NCBI GenBank assembly: GCA_943737045.1
Contig: CALSFV010000278.1
Span: forward strand, 310,001-374,000
DNA: 64,000 bases
Source of the DNA: Parapristionchus giblindavisi
Taxonomy: Eukaryota; Nematoda; Chromadorea; Rhabditida; Diplogasteridae
Direction of reading: 5' to 3'
Below are positions 11,125 to 34,600 of the stretch, one piece after another. Position numbers and translations under genes: made by a program. Each line of letters opens with the position of its first letter. Position 1 is the first letter of the stretch. Below the pieces are notes generated by a model. That model was not told where the DNA came from and did no database searches. It saw nothing but the letters and a program-made list of their open reading frames with translations.

Positions 11125-11205
11125 CGAGGTAATATGTCTCTCCGCTCTGGCAACACTCTCTCGCTGTCAACGAAAGCGAGAGAGCATTACCAGTGCGGAG
11201 AGTTT
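11125..11205. repeat. Hairpin-forming inverted repeat
   Basis: CTCTCCGCTCTGGCAACACT and, after CTCTCGCT and a short loop, its near-complement ending GTGCGGAGAG form an imperfect hairpin of about 35 bp per arm. Related AGAGAGT/ACTCTCT palindromes occur near 18350 and 20270. It is probably a MITE fragment; a hairpin RNA is possible but unsupported. Confidence 0.5.
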
Positions 11206-11545
11206 CAAATTAGCTTGGTTGTGTGCCTTTTAAGTTTTCAGAAACAAACTTCATCCATAATAAATACAAAAGATGTCGTACCCTTGCCGGCTCCAGGACC
11301 CGGTCGGGTCTTGAGCTTGTAACCGAGACCGAAACGGGCGTGGGGTCCGGATTGGGGCGGCGCCGTGCGTCTTGTCGACACGCTGCCTTGAACAAGGCCG
11401 ACTTCATGGCCAGATCCAGCATGGGCTTGGAGGGGGTGCATTGAATGATGCAGAAGACACAATTTTCTGATGCTGTATGTTTTTAGTACAGATTTATTGT
11501 AGACCCAGGTGATGATTCATCGACCGTCATATCCACATTGACGAC

Positions 11546-12185
11546 ATGATTGGTCTGGGCATCAGACTGAAATATGATTCACGAGAGCGGATTACGGTAT
11601 GATTGGGCCTATATTGATCTGTGAAAAATCGATAATTCAGATAGCATCAACCGTGCCCGGATCGATAGGCAGCATCCATCTGAGACCGCGGGATGTCATC
11701 AAGTATTGATTATTTATTTATATTTTATTGATTGATTTTGATATAAATGATTTCAGGACAGTAGACGGCAAAGAGGTGTACACCAAGTCAATGTGTCTGT
11801 TTCTCATACAGAAGGCCTTGAAGGAGAGGAGCATGGTGGGCATTAGCGATTGATTTTATTGATTAAGAAGTCGATCGATATTGGAAAATCAATCAATAAT
11901 TTCAGGTTGTTCTTTCAATCGAAGTGGACGCAACTGGTGCATCATCAAGGGACACTATGGAGATGCCGCCTGATGTAGTAAATATTGCCGCCAAACAGGT
12001 GAGATCAAAGATCAAAGTTCAAAGATCAACTCAAAGATCAAATATAACGAAAACAAAATACGAAAATCAATAAATCAGGGAAATCAATAAATCGATTATG
12101 ATCACTTCTCCCATGCTGCTTCTGATGAAAATGCTGCTGCTAATTCCAGTTGGCTAGCATGCGCGATTATAAAAGACATCAATAA
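11546..12185 (+). CDS. Small PDZ-domain protein
   Basis: Five exons are joined in phase (11546-11596, 11641-11702, 11757-11835, 11906-11998, 12150-12185), giving about 106 residues. The product is almost entirely one PDZ domain, a fold that binds C-terminal peptides of membrane or scaffold partners. Visible landmarks are GLGIRLKYD near the start, which occupies the place of the carboxylate-binding GLGF-type loop, then PGSIGSIHLRPRDVIKTVDG, KSMCLFLIQKALKE (helix B) and VVLSIEVD (last strand). A short tail ends RDYKRHQ. All introns are 44-151 bp with GT-AG ends. The frame is open for ten codons before the chosen ATG but is then closed by TGA, so the true 5' end may lie in an exon I could not place. 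An inverted fragment of the gene sits at 10530-10910. Confidence 0.6.
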
Positions 12186-12258
12186 GGTTCATTCTCCCGA
12201 CCCGTTGCATTCGTGTTGCCGTCAATTTATTAGAGCTCGAATAGCATTAGATAATTAA

Positions 12259-14167
12259 AGGGACTGTGCAACGAAAAAATGACCTGTACTTGTTTTATTC
12301 TATTTGATTCGATGAAAAATATCATTTTCATTAAAAAAATCAATAATTGACCGCTAAGCAGAAAAAAAATAACAAAAAATGAAAATTCGCTAAACGCAGT
12401 AAACTCGCCTGAGACGTTCCCTAAACACCACGCACCACAGACCTCGATTCTATTGATTGATTTAGCCAAAAATTGGGTGGCCGTTTTATTTTAACTCATT
12501 TATTTTCTTTTGATTCGTTTTTTTCTTTTTCTTTTTTTCCTTTTGCATTGATTGTAACACGGAAAACGATGATTGCTGGACAACATTATCCATCGGATAA
12601 AGCAAGTGGTAAACTTTACATTTATGCTACTTTTATCAACACTGGACAACGTTTATACTGATGACATAAGTATTCACAAAATGACATTATCCTCATAGGT
12701 GCAAGTCTTTATTTGTATGTGTATGCCATTTATTCATTCCTTCCAATCATATAGATTGTGTTCAACCATAATTTACGTAAACATTTATAAATATTTATCA
12801 AATTGAATATATTGATCCTTTAATCTTCCTCCTTATTGTTAGATGATGCCGTTGTAATCTGTAAACAGATAAACAATTAATATAAACCTTAGCTTATAAT
12901 ATCACACACAATCACCTCTCAAGTATTACCTCACAATAAAGACAGAAATAAAGACTACAGCTCAGGTGTTTGATTCCATGCATGATCATGGATACAAGTA
13001 AAATCGTGCATCTGTATCATGTGCGAACTTCCCATGATCTTGCATAGAATCTCAGAATTCATTCATAATGACGGAGAATCTATGCATGAGTGCGATCAGT
13101 GAGAACCTAAGACTAAAAGGATAGCCAAACGAAATGTCGAATCACATAGAATATATCACGATAACGTGCATAAGTTCTTTCGTAGAGTGAACAAGTAAAC
13201 CATAAACATTTAATAAATAAAAGCTTGAAATGTACCTGTAGTTGTTTCCTTCTTGGATGCAGCGTGAACATCAAGTAGTCGTCAACGTTGTGATCGAACT
13301 CTGTAAATAACATTATTAATTGAGAAAAATATCAATGACAGCAAGTGGCAATGTTAATTAAACGCTTACGAGTTCTTGCACTCATGAGTTACATTTTTGT
13401 CAACGTGTAACACGCTTAAATCTAGAGTTATTGATAGACTGCTGCTTAGAGAACACAAAATCAGTCACATAATAATAGCCTAATACTACTGATATTCACT
13501 TATTAAACAGCAACAGTAACTGCTGTCACACACCATTCAGATAAATTGCAAGAGTACTACCTTTCTATTCTTTCCTCCTCCATCCAGCACTCCAGAAGTT
13601 GGGCCGATCAAAGGGCGGCATATTAACTATAAACAGAATAATGAATTGACCAAAAATGAAAGTAAATGCGTATATAGTTATGGAAAACTCAGGTAATTCG
13701 ATCAAAATCTAATGAGCTTGACGAACTTACCTTAAGTTCGTCAAACTCATGCAAGCAAATGGACTTATTCTAGTGAATATAGACGAGTAGGCGTCTCAAC
13801 ACTCATTCTCTAGTCATTGGTCAACAATTAAAAATATAAATAACGATACAAACAATGTAAAAAAGCAAAACAACGAACTATAACAGCAAGAAGGAAATTC
13901 AGAGCAAGATCTTGCAGCGCGAAATGTGCGCTGCAAAATCTTTCAAGCCAATCAATTCACTAAACCGTATGACTTTTTCGTCCAAGGCGGGTTTCCGTTG
14001 TTTATCTTATCACGAAATGGTTTTATTTATTTGAATTGAAAAATAAAATATTTAGAGTACATTATTTCTTTTCATATTTTGTCAAGACTGGCCTTGGGTC
14101 AATATAAATCGAAAACAATAAAGAAAAAAAATAGTAAAAATATTCGTCAGATCGTTTCATACTTCCT
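12259..14167. mobile_element. TTAA-flanked 1.9 kb element, copy 1
   Basis: This 1909-bp unit is nearly identical to 20853-22758. Both are flanked on each side by TTAA. The ends are imperfect inverted repeats: AGGGACTGTGCAACGA at the left against AGGAAGTATGAAACGA read inward from the right. The TTAA duplication is typical of piggyBac-type elements, though the ends are not the usual piggyBac CCC start. No transposase is present, so it is non-autonomous. It holds a hairpin near 13908-13944 (AGATCTTGCAGCGCG and its inverse), another at 13714-13755, and remnants of a spliced minus-strand gene listed separately. Confidence 0.8.
12830..13755 (-). pseudogene. Spliced gene remnant carried by the TTAA element
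   Basis: On the minus strand there is an exon-like block flanked by TTTACAG and GTACAT (about 13302-13237) that encodes FDHNVDDYLMFTLHPRRKQL. It joins in phase to a last block after TTTACAG (about 12860-12820) reading ITTASSNNKEED and a stop. An earlier exon-like block (about 13630-13562) reads MPPFDRPNFWSAGWRRKE and then a stop in the frame that would be needed. The 5' part is therefore not intact. I recognise no family. The same blocks occur in copy 2, with the earlier one shortened by three bases. Confidence 0.4.
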
Positions 14168-14211
14168 TTAATGCTGCTAGGCTACGTAGAAAAAATATTA
14201 ATATTAACGCT

Positions 14212-14218
<7 letters not shown>

Positions 14219-14247
<29 letters not shown>
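14219..14247. repeat. (ATT)n microsatellite
   Basis: About nine ATT units lie immediately before copy 2 of the 74-bp repeat. Confidence 0.9.
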
Positions 14248-14250
<3 letters not shown>

Positions 14251-14324
14251 AAGCCCCACCATAGCAACAGTGATCTCCCATAGAACTCTCGTTTACCTTG
14301 CCTAATGGGTTGCACCTTTTTTTG
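14251..14324 (-). repeat. 74-bp interspersed repeat, copy 2 (SL2-like leader motif)
   Basis: This copy matches 10154-10227 over its whole length and then diverges at both sides (ATAATAATA flanks here). On the minus strand it shows the leader-like GGTGCAACCCATTAGGCAAG with GTAAAC after it. It is inserted in an ATT/AAT microsatellite. Confidence 0.6.
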
Positions 14325-14870
14325 TCAATAATAATAATAATAAGTATCTATAATAACAATAATAATGATCATAGAATACTGTATAAGTCAAGGAATTATA
14401 TTTATTTTGACATATCCCTCTTTGATTATCCTCATTATCCACTTTTGTTTTTCACTTCTTTCCTATAACGATGAAATGAATGAAAATATCCCTTTAGTCA
14501 TTAAAAAAGAGAGAGATATTTAATCTCTTCCATTCCATTCTATTGATTGATTCATTTAAAGATAATGTACTTTAAGAAGGATGACATTCAATGATCAACA
14601 ACAGAATTAAGAAGAATTAAATTAAATTTATACTTTTTCTCTAATCTGTTCCATGATTTCGAACATAATCGATTACTGTAGCTCATTGTCAGTGATCTAC
14701 AGTAACCTCTACAGTTAACCTTATAAATCAATAATTGATTGATTGATTTATATGGTATTACATCGGAAGAAAAAGTATATAAACTATAGTGTACTCAATG
14801 TGATGGAATAGGTTCAATGACCGTATTGACTAATGTAATTGATAGTGAGACAATGAGGGTGAGAGGGAGA

Positions 14871-14929
<59 letters not shown>

Positions 14930-17100
14930 AGGCAGAGGGAGAGATGGAGGGAGAGAGAGAGAGAGAAAGAGAAAGAGAGGTAGAGATAGAGGAAGAGGTA
15001 TGAATGATAGTGTTTATGCAAAGAGAGTGGGTGAAATGACCGAGAGAAGAAGTGAATGATAACCAGTTAAGAGATGAATGAAGCAATAACATATGAGTGA
15101 TCATCTATACCATCTACCCCCCCCCATACTCTCCCTCTCTACCTCTATCTCTCCCTCTCCCTCTCCCTTTATCTCTCTCCAACTACGTGTACCTCTCACT
15201 ATTCCTCTTTCTCCTCTTCCCTTCGGCACTTGTGAAGGGCACATGCGAATTGTTTCGTTCTATCTTCTCACAAAGAAAGTTCACGAGACAAGAAAAAAGA
15301 AGGGAGAGGTAGAGGTAGAGATATAGGTAGAGGTAGAGGTAGAGGTAGAGGTAGAGGGAGAGGTAGAGGTAGAGGTAGAGGTAGAGGTAGAGGTAGAGGT
15401 AGAGGTAGAGGTAGAGGTAGAGGTAGAGGTAGAGGTAGAGGTAGAGGTAGAGGTAGAGGTAGAGGTAGAGATAGAGACTAACTATGTATAGTTAGAGATA
15501 GTAGATGTTGTCTTCATTCTCACATCATTTTCAATGTTCCTCTCAAGTGATAAAGGACAGAAACATTATTGTGAATTTGAGAATAATATAAAGAGATGAG
15601 GAGGGTAGAAAGGTAGGAGGGAGCGCGACAAAAATATTTTTCATGTGTTGACCGATCTTTAAAAAAGCAAGCAAATCGGACTCATAGCCATCAAAATTAT
15701 ATGCGATAATCTTATCCACTAGACTACGAGAGATCTTTGTTTACAAGCCAAAAAAGTCCACCAAGCCATCCTAATAGTTTTGTGTAGGAGTACACTAAAT
15801 TTCAATATTTCTTTTCTGGATTTCATAATCAGGATCTACATAAAAGAAATTCTAGTGTGGCTATTGTCATCTCATAAGACCAGGACGATTCGTCCCTTGT
15901 AAATATAATGTTGGTCCTTCCCAATCCCATTATCCTCAAGGTGAGAATATATATATACAATGATTGAAGATGAATTCGAATGGTTGAAGTTCATGAACAG
16001 ATCAAAGATTAAGTAAATATTAAGAGATAAAATATCAAGAAAATAATGGGAGATCAAAGATTAACGGGATACAGAGAGATCAAAGATCAATCAGAAAAGG
16101 TACTGTGGGTGAATAAGGAAGAGAGAAAGATATACATATAGTATGAAAGTGGAATAAGATCTGTATGGAGAGAGAAAGAAGATCAACCATATGTTTCCCA
16201 TTCTATATTGCGTGTGAACGAACTTCCGAAGAAGAAGAAGAGAGAGGGAGAGGGAGAGAGGGAGAGGGAGAGGGAGAGGGATGGGAGGGGAAGAGGGAGA
16301 GGGAGAGAACGAGCAAATATGTAAGACTAGTCGAGAAAGTGAGAACATATTGAGAGATAGAGATGGTACATTAGGAGAAGAAAAGGAAGATGTGCTGGAA
16401 GAATAAGAGATGGATAAGGAGAGGGAGGAGGGAATACGGAGAGAGAGGGGGAGAGGGAGGGGGATAACTACAGGGAGGGGGAAATAAGGAGAGGGAGAGA
16501 AAAAGGGAGAGGGAGAGATGGGGTAACCAGCTGATAACTCATCATTGAATTAGTCCATTTATTTCTCTTTGTGCAGCTACGTTAATGAAATGAAATGAAA
16601 TGAGTGTAATATACAGTGATAAATGAATATATTGGAATCGAATTGAATTGATGAGATATTGTATGATGGGAAGAGGAAGAAGAACGAAGAGAAAAAGATC
16701 ACGGATTTATAGAAAAAGAGTGAAGATATAGTGAAGGAAGTGAGAGATTGTTGGTTGTGAAGATTAGACATATGAGGAACGATTGAAAGGGAGAGGGAGA
16801 GAATAAGGAGAGGGAGAGGGAGAGGATGAGATGGCTGGAGGGGGGAGGCATGATCTTCTTCGAGAGAGGATTCACGTTGACACAAGGAATAAGTGAGGGA
16901 GAGGGAGGGGAGAGGGAGAGGGAGAGATGGGTAGAGGGAGAGGGAGAGATGGGTAGAGGGAGAGGGAGAGATGGGTAGAGGGAGAGGGAGAGATGGGTAG
17001 AGGGAGAGGGAGAGATGGGTAGAGGTAGAGGGAGAGATGGGTAGAGGGAGAGGGAGAGATGGGTAGGGAGAGGTAGAAGAAGCATCATTCATTCATTCCC
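14325..17100. repeat. Purine-rich microsatellite and minisatellite region
   Basis: No gene is supported in this 2.8 kb. Components are a GA run (about 14858-14985), a CT-rich stretch (about 15120-15180), about 28 units of GAGGTA (about 15301-15477), GGGAGA-type runs (about 16235-16310, 16395-16525) and a roughly 24-bp minisatellite of AGATGGGTAGAGGGAGAGGG type (about 16895-17070). The long Ser/Leu/Pro- and Arg/Glu/Gly-rich ORFs on both strands here are reading the repeats. Confidence 0.85.
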
Positions 17101-18940
17101 AACCGGTTTGACTCTCGGGAAGAAAGGGAATAAAAGAGAACTAAGTAATACTTAAGAATGAGTATCTAGTATATACGATATGAGAGAAGATTTGATAGAT
17201 GGTACAGTTATCATATTGATCATATTCAAGCTTGTATGCGAATAATAATAATAATACACGATTTCAATAATAATGAAATTTTCAATTTATTATCTTGTTA
17301 GAAAAGAAATGTTCAATTACAAGGTTTTTTGGAAAAAATATAGCTGGAATAGAATAGATTGCCTCTGGGTGTTTGTACGATAAAGATGAATATTGACCGT
17401 ATAAAATACACTTGTTTATTTGGTACGAGAGTAGCCAACCACTGCCACAATGAATTTCTATGTTTAGAGAGAGAGCGCCGGTGAGAGAGAAGGTAGATCA
17501 GAGAGAGCGAGGAAGTAAAGGAGGAAAGAGTGGGGAGTTAATCGATAGTTCTTCCTCTGTTTAGCAGCAGTAGCAATGCAATTATGCAAGTACATTTTAT
17601 ACGGACAATAGATAGATATAGTTATGGTAGTGCCTAGTTAGAAGATAAATCATGACTTTATTGATTGATTACTCGTAATGATAATGATAGTATGATATGG
17701 ATTATGAATGAATGAATAAAATCGAATCAGAGGGGGGGGGGGGTGATAATTGATATCTATAACAATAAAAGGTTTGGATCTAGTTAATTACTATTGAAAT
17801 GATCGTGTTTCGGTCTATGAACAAAGTTGATGAGGTTTGGTTTCAATTAAAAGAGAATATTCAGAAGTTACCCGGAAATGAATAGAAAACTATCTATAAA
17901 AAACAATCAGCAGAGTTCTCCAATATTTAATTTAAAATTGTTTTCACTATAGCTTCTGGCAATGTTTTTTTCTACTTTCTTTTTTCTAAAACTATTTAGA
18001 TTTCGAAAAAATTTGGAATAAGTAAATGAATAATGATCATGATGGTACAACTCTATTATAATTGATGAATGCTGATGAGAGTGCTTCCAATGCTGATGAA
18101 TCCACTGATGATGATGTAGTCTACAATCATTTATTCATTTAAAACATATTTATCAAAAGTGTTCGTTAGGTCGAGGGCGCTGGCTTGTAATGATGGTCAC
18201 TATTAATCAACCTTTACAGTAATCATTCTTTAGAGACGATCTCTTTAAAAGTCTAGCAAAGAATGCAAAGATTGACAAAAAACGAGAAAAAAATATCAAC
18301 TTTTTTCTCTTATTTTTCCATTTCATGACTTTTGAACGCGACGTAGAGAGTGAGAGGGATATCCCGAGATATGACCTTGCTCTCTCTTCTTTTCATCCAC
18401 TTTTTCTTATAAATCTCAGTGTATGGCTAGGGCGTAGTTTTAAACAAGCATGGTGTATTCCTTTAAACTATTTCAAGTCTACCATAAACTAGGTTTATGG
18501 TCCATATTTCACTTTAAATGGAGTCAAAGATCTCTTCAATCTCTCATTGACAGAAAGAGAGACGGTGTGTGTTAAGGGGCCCCTCGAATGTCGTATATCC
18601 GTAATATATCGTTTATACAAGGGATATAAGTGATATGTCAGAAATTATATCATGGACATTCAATCTTTGACGTTGGGGTGAATGTGCGAACTTTTAATGC
18701 CACGGTTCGAAATCTACGCGCATTTACCTGTGCTATCAAGCATGATTCGTTCATAATTCTAGTAATCAGTAAGGCGAATTATTACTAATAGATGTATCGT
18801 GAGTAGAATAACTTTTGTTATCTTTCTACGTTCACAGTTTGATCACGGAGATATTATCGGGGCTCAATCTTTAATTAGTTGAGATCATTTTGGTCTATAC
18901 TATTCTCGTGTACGGAAGTTTCCGCTTTTTTATATATAAC
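17101..18940. other. Gene-free stretch downstream of the kinase gene
   Basis: AT-rich sequence with a poly-G run (about 17731-17742) and a tRNA-like repeat near 18590-18790. The last coding exons of STK32 would be expected here if its C-terminal tail were full length, but I could not identify one. Confidence 0.5.
18590..18790 (+). repeat. tRNA-like short interspersed element, copy A
   Basis: A B-box-like GGTTCGAAATCTACGCG is preceded by ATATCGTTTATACAAGGGAT and AGAAATTAT. The latter two blocks recur at 20360-20400 in copy B, also upstream of a B box. The shared order suggests a family of tRNA-derived elements. No complete tRNA fold is possible. Confidence 0.45.
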
Positions 18941-18942
18941 AC

Positions 18943-25051
<6,109 letters not shown>

Positions 25052-25918
25052 AGATTATTGATTTCATCTCATAAACCACAATCAATAAATTAGTTTAATC
25101 AAAATATATTTCACATGAGATAATAAATAGACGTTATAGAGTAAGTATATGAATGTCTTATAATAACCGACGATTAATTCAACAAATGAAAAGATAAATA
25201 AATATTGAAACATACATTGAGAGGCCTTCTTCTTTTGGCGCATCTCGCGCCCATTCAAACGGAGACCACAATACTTAATATGATAGTAGTCATTTATAGT
25301 TACAATACAATAGAATGAAGAGCAAGAATAAGAATAGATAGAGATGTCCATCTCATCCATACCAGTCAACACATTAATATTATATTATATCTTTGTTATG
25401 TCATCGTATAGTATTCATCTCTCATATCTTTACTCCAAAACATAACGAGTAACTACTATTAACAATAGGATGAATAGATAGAGATAGATTGAATGGATAG
25501 AGAGGACATGAAACCCGAATATGAGTAGATTGTCCTAGTATGGAGAGGAAGAAGAAGGATAAAGGGAGGAAAAGAAGGAAGGGAAGCGTGCTCTCTCTCC
25601 CTCTCCCTCGGAGATGACTGCAATCGATGCATGATGACTGAAGGAGGAATGGAAAGGGAGAGGGAGAGGAAGGAGAGGGAGAGGAAGGAGAGGGAGAGAT
25701 ATACTATAATGTACTCTATTCAATTAGACGAAATGACCAACTAACTATATCTATACAATGGATGAGAAGAGATATGAAATGTATTCACTACTATAGACAG
25801 GAGAGATGAATGAATGAATGAATGAATAGATTATATGGAGGGGATAAAGGTATCACTCGGGATAAGAAGGATATACAGTATACGGTACAATAATCACCAT
25901 ATCAATCAATAAATTGAT
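25052..25918. other. Interval between YME1L and STK32
   Basis: This holds the 3' flank of YME1L and the 5' flank of STK32, both on the minus strand. It contains purine/pyrimidine runs of GGGAGAGG type at about 25590-25700 and an ATGA repeat at about 25806-25830. No further gene is seen. Confidence 0.6.
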
Positions 25919-30644
<4,726 letters not shown>

Positions 30645-31654
30645 ACTCTATCTACAATATCATAAGAGGATAATAGATATACTTCCAACAACTACTTACA
30701 ACATAGAATAGATATGTCAATCGATAGATATACGTGTATACATCAATCAACCATATACAACAACTATTCTATAATACATATCATTTTATTCCATCTGGTA
30801 CATATTAACTATAATAGTACAACATTATGAACAACATACACTTAAATACAACAAAGTGAGAGAGGAATTGAACAAATAATGAGATGAGAGGTCCTAAAAC
30901 AACATCTATTATTGATAGACAATCATCTATCATAAAGCACCAATCAACTATATTATAATGAAATCAATCAAGTAATCAAAGGGATCGAATGATTCTATAG
31001 AGAGATGGAGAGATAAGGGCAACAGTGGTTACAGTATATGCATCCACCGGAGAACAATTGTGAGATAATTATCAAACGGAAACAAAGATCAAAGATCAAT
31101 CGACTACTGTTTAACAACGGAGATTACTATAATGATGATGAAGATATGATGGAAAATGAATGAATGAATGAATGAGGATAATGTGAAGATAACAAAATGA
31201 AATACAAACGATTGAGATGAAACGGTACAAGGAAATGAAACAGCAATATCTAATAAGGGGTCAATAAGGAAATATGAACTGAGATGGGAATGAGAATGAA
31301 TGATAATGAATGAATCATATCGATCGATACGATAAAGTGAGAAGAGGTTATGAGATATTGAAAAGATGAAAATGAGTTGAAGGAGATGATAAGATTATAA
31401 AGAGGCAATGGTCAGGAGATAGAAGGTATGTACAGAATACAACATAATGAATGAATGAATGAATAAAGATTAGAGATATTAAAGATGAGGGAATGATAGA
31501 AGGGATAAGGGATGAAACACTAATACATTGTAAAGAGATAAATCTCTTGATAAGGTCGGATTATATAGCAAGCTAAGGGATAAAGTATCATACTTAATGT
31601 ATGAATTAGTGGTTCGAGTAGATCAATAGATCAATAAATCTAATATCTATCTAT
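30645..31654. other. Interval between the PEHE-like gene and YME1L
   Basis: One kilobase of AT-rich DNA with ATGAATGA-type short repeats (about 31160, 31450). It contains the 3' flank of the upstream minus-strand gene and the 5' flank of YME1L. No gene is supported. Confidence 0.6.
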
Positions 31655-34600
31655 TCATGGATCAAATGATCTCTTAGGATAAGGTTTAGCATTAGAAATT
31701 CTTTCATGATTGGATAAAGGTTCAACAATATTATAATCAAATGGAGGCATATCAGGATCATCCTCACTTGACGATGATACATTGAATTCATCATGAGTAT
31801 GTTCAGTACGATATCGATTACCACGAAGACCCTGAATCAACCGATCGATAAAGATCAAAGATCAATCAATAATATAATCATACCAATTTAGCCTTCTTCT
31901 TCTCTTTGAATTCTTCTTTATGATGAAGACTAGCTACCTTCTCCATAATAGCACCAGTTCCATATTCCTATAGTTATATTACATTTATAGATAAGACTTG
32001 AATAATCAATAACTCCATTAAACGATATACAGTATGAATATATTGATTACGATACCTCTTCAGTGATAGTGGTAAGATCGACTGGATCTTCTTCAACAAG
32101 AGTAAATGAGGGAACTTCGATCTCTTTGTAGACGATATTCTGAAAGATCAAACACATTAATATATCAGATAATAGAGTAACAACAAGGTAAAGGTTAAGT
32201 GGAAGAGTGGGAGGGAATTAACAAACGCGCATACTTTTTATGCATCTATCATTAAGCTGCAAGCAAAAAAACTAAAGTTCTGTATCAAACAGATCACAAG
32301 GCAAGAATAAGTGCAAAACACGCAAAAGAAAAACTATTAATGGATCCCTTAGAATTTCTAGTGGCTAATCTATAAAAAGCTTCGTTACAATGCATTTATC
32401 TTATCATCCCTAAGTGCAGAAGAGTAAGTCAGGGGGGGGGGGGGAATTTGCTTCGTTAATCGGTTTCAAACACTGAACCAAATAACCAACAAAAATATAT
32501 AAAAAGTAAGAATAAAGTACCTGTGGTACAGTAGGTTCAAATACGAGATCACAATCGAAGGAAGGACGAGAAGATGATGATATACGAAGTGATTGAGATG
32601 ATCCCAATTGAGTTGATCCACGACGAACTGATCCACCTCCACCCAACTGAGATTACATCATATCAATCAATCAATCAATCAATATAATACATTCATCACT
32701 CGATACACTTATCCCATTTTATATAACACATTATGAAAGAAAAGACACATTTTGACATGACACAGTTTGTTGTGGTCTGGTCTTTTCCATGCATGCAATG
32801 TCTTGCAAGACCCTGCACTACGTCACCTGACCCAAAGTCTACATCTACGTTATCTAAATTCGCACCACTATTTTCGCTGTTTCAAATCCGATATAAAATG
32901 AATCAATATAACAATGATAGATACAGTATGATACCTTAGATGGTTGTGTTCCATCTCTCATTGCCTTTCGTGCAATTCTTCGTTCTCTTTCCTTATCATA
33001 ATCTCTTTTCCTCTTCTTCTTATTGTTTCCATTCGATGATCGATCACGTTTGCCCACTGTTTCCGGCTAAAAAGTAACATATTAAATATGCAAAATTAAA
33101 TACAAAATAACGATCATATTAATATTACTAGTAGGCTTCTCTTTCAGTAATTAAATTATGAATAATTAACTTAACGACGGTATGAATAACATTATAGCAT
33201 TGAGAACTGAACCCACAATAGAAACTTTAATCAGTTATTCGATGGTTTCCTATATCTCAATAATGATCTAATTGTAAGTATTCGCCTGTCATATCATATA
33301 CTATCTATCACTCCTACATCAACTTCCAAATCCATTGCCTTACATCTATAATGCGGTATTAATATCTTGTAAAAGTAGATGGAAAAGTGTAAAAGTAGTG
33401 TTAATTTTCTGATTGTAAAAGTAGTTGGAAAAGTAGTAATCCAACACTCGCGTAATGGGATTTTTGCTGTAAAAGTTTGTCAATTACGAAGGCATACTAC
33501 TTTTACAATCAGAAATTAACACTACTTTTTTCTACTTTTACAAGATTTTAACACCATAGGTCGAATAGCTAGGTTATCGGTTTTCAAAATCCGGTCAGGT
33601 TTTTCGATTTTTGGCAAATTTAACTCAAAATTCGGTCAGGTTTTTCGATTTTTGTGAAATTTTGGCTCAAAATCCGGTTAGGTTTACGATTTTTTTGTGA
33701 AATTTTGGCTCAAAATCCGGTCAGGCTTGGTACTTTGTTACATACTTTTCGACCAATGTTTAACACCACATCACATAGATTGTTGTTAACTCTTGTTGTA
33801 TGAACTAAGTGATAGAATGAAATAGTGAGTATGGTATACCTGTGGAGTATAATCATCATCATCAGCACTTTCATCATCAGTATCTTCATATGAATCACTC
33901 TTTGATACATCATCTAATCCTTCTTCATCAATATATTTCATTCTCTCAGCCTTTCTCTTCTCTCTCTTCTCCTTCTCTTCTTTCTTCTTCATTCCATTTC
34001 GAGTCTTCTCCTCATCCAATGCCTTTCTATTGCACCAAATCGATGTTTGAAGGCTACAAACAATCAATCAATAAAGCCGCCCACCAATAAATGAATCAAT
34101 CAATCAATAAAATGATCGATCAATAAATCAATGAATCATTCAATCAATATGGTGGAAAACGACATACTTTTTCCTACAAGTGAACGACGGTTGTTCCGAT
34201 ATACGATGAGCATATTGACGAGTTGCCTCACCAATATTAGGAACTGTAAAATTGAAATTATTATTATTATTATTAAATTAACCAAACAAGAGTTCACGAA
34301 TAAGGTTCAAACACTACTCATTTAGTTTTTAACAATATATTTAAATATTAAAATACGTGTAAAATTCTATTTAACATTTCATTATTCATTAATTCAATTG
34401 GTTAAATAATTATTTTGCATCAAAGGGTATAAACGACTAAATATGAATAGATAGACTAACCATTGATAAGTCTAACATCCTTTTCACTATAGATAGAAGG
34501 TTTAGGATGACCATTGAGTGTATACAATGGATTAATCTTCATTCCTCGTCCATCTCCATATACTTTCCTCTCTTTTCTCATCCATGGAATACATCGAGCA

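Noticed and set aside
11125..11205. microRNA precursor
   Set aside because: The hairpin is plausible in size but resembles AGAGAGT palindromes seen elsewhere in the window; no evidence beyond folding.
12230..12469. Conserved gene encoding MAKSINRIEVCG..., present twice
   Set aside because: Its second occurrence at 20767-21063 is just the other copy of the TTAA element; no splice or homology evidence supports a gene.
14814..17092. Long Ser/Leu/Pro-rich and Arg/Glu-rich ORFs
   Set aside because: They only translate GA/CT microsatellites and a 24-bp minisatellite.
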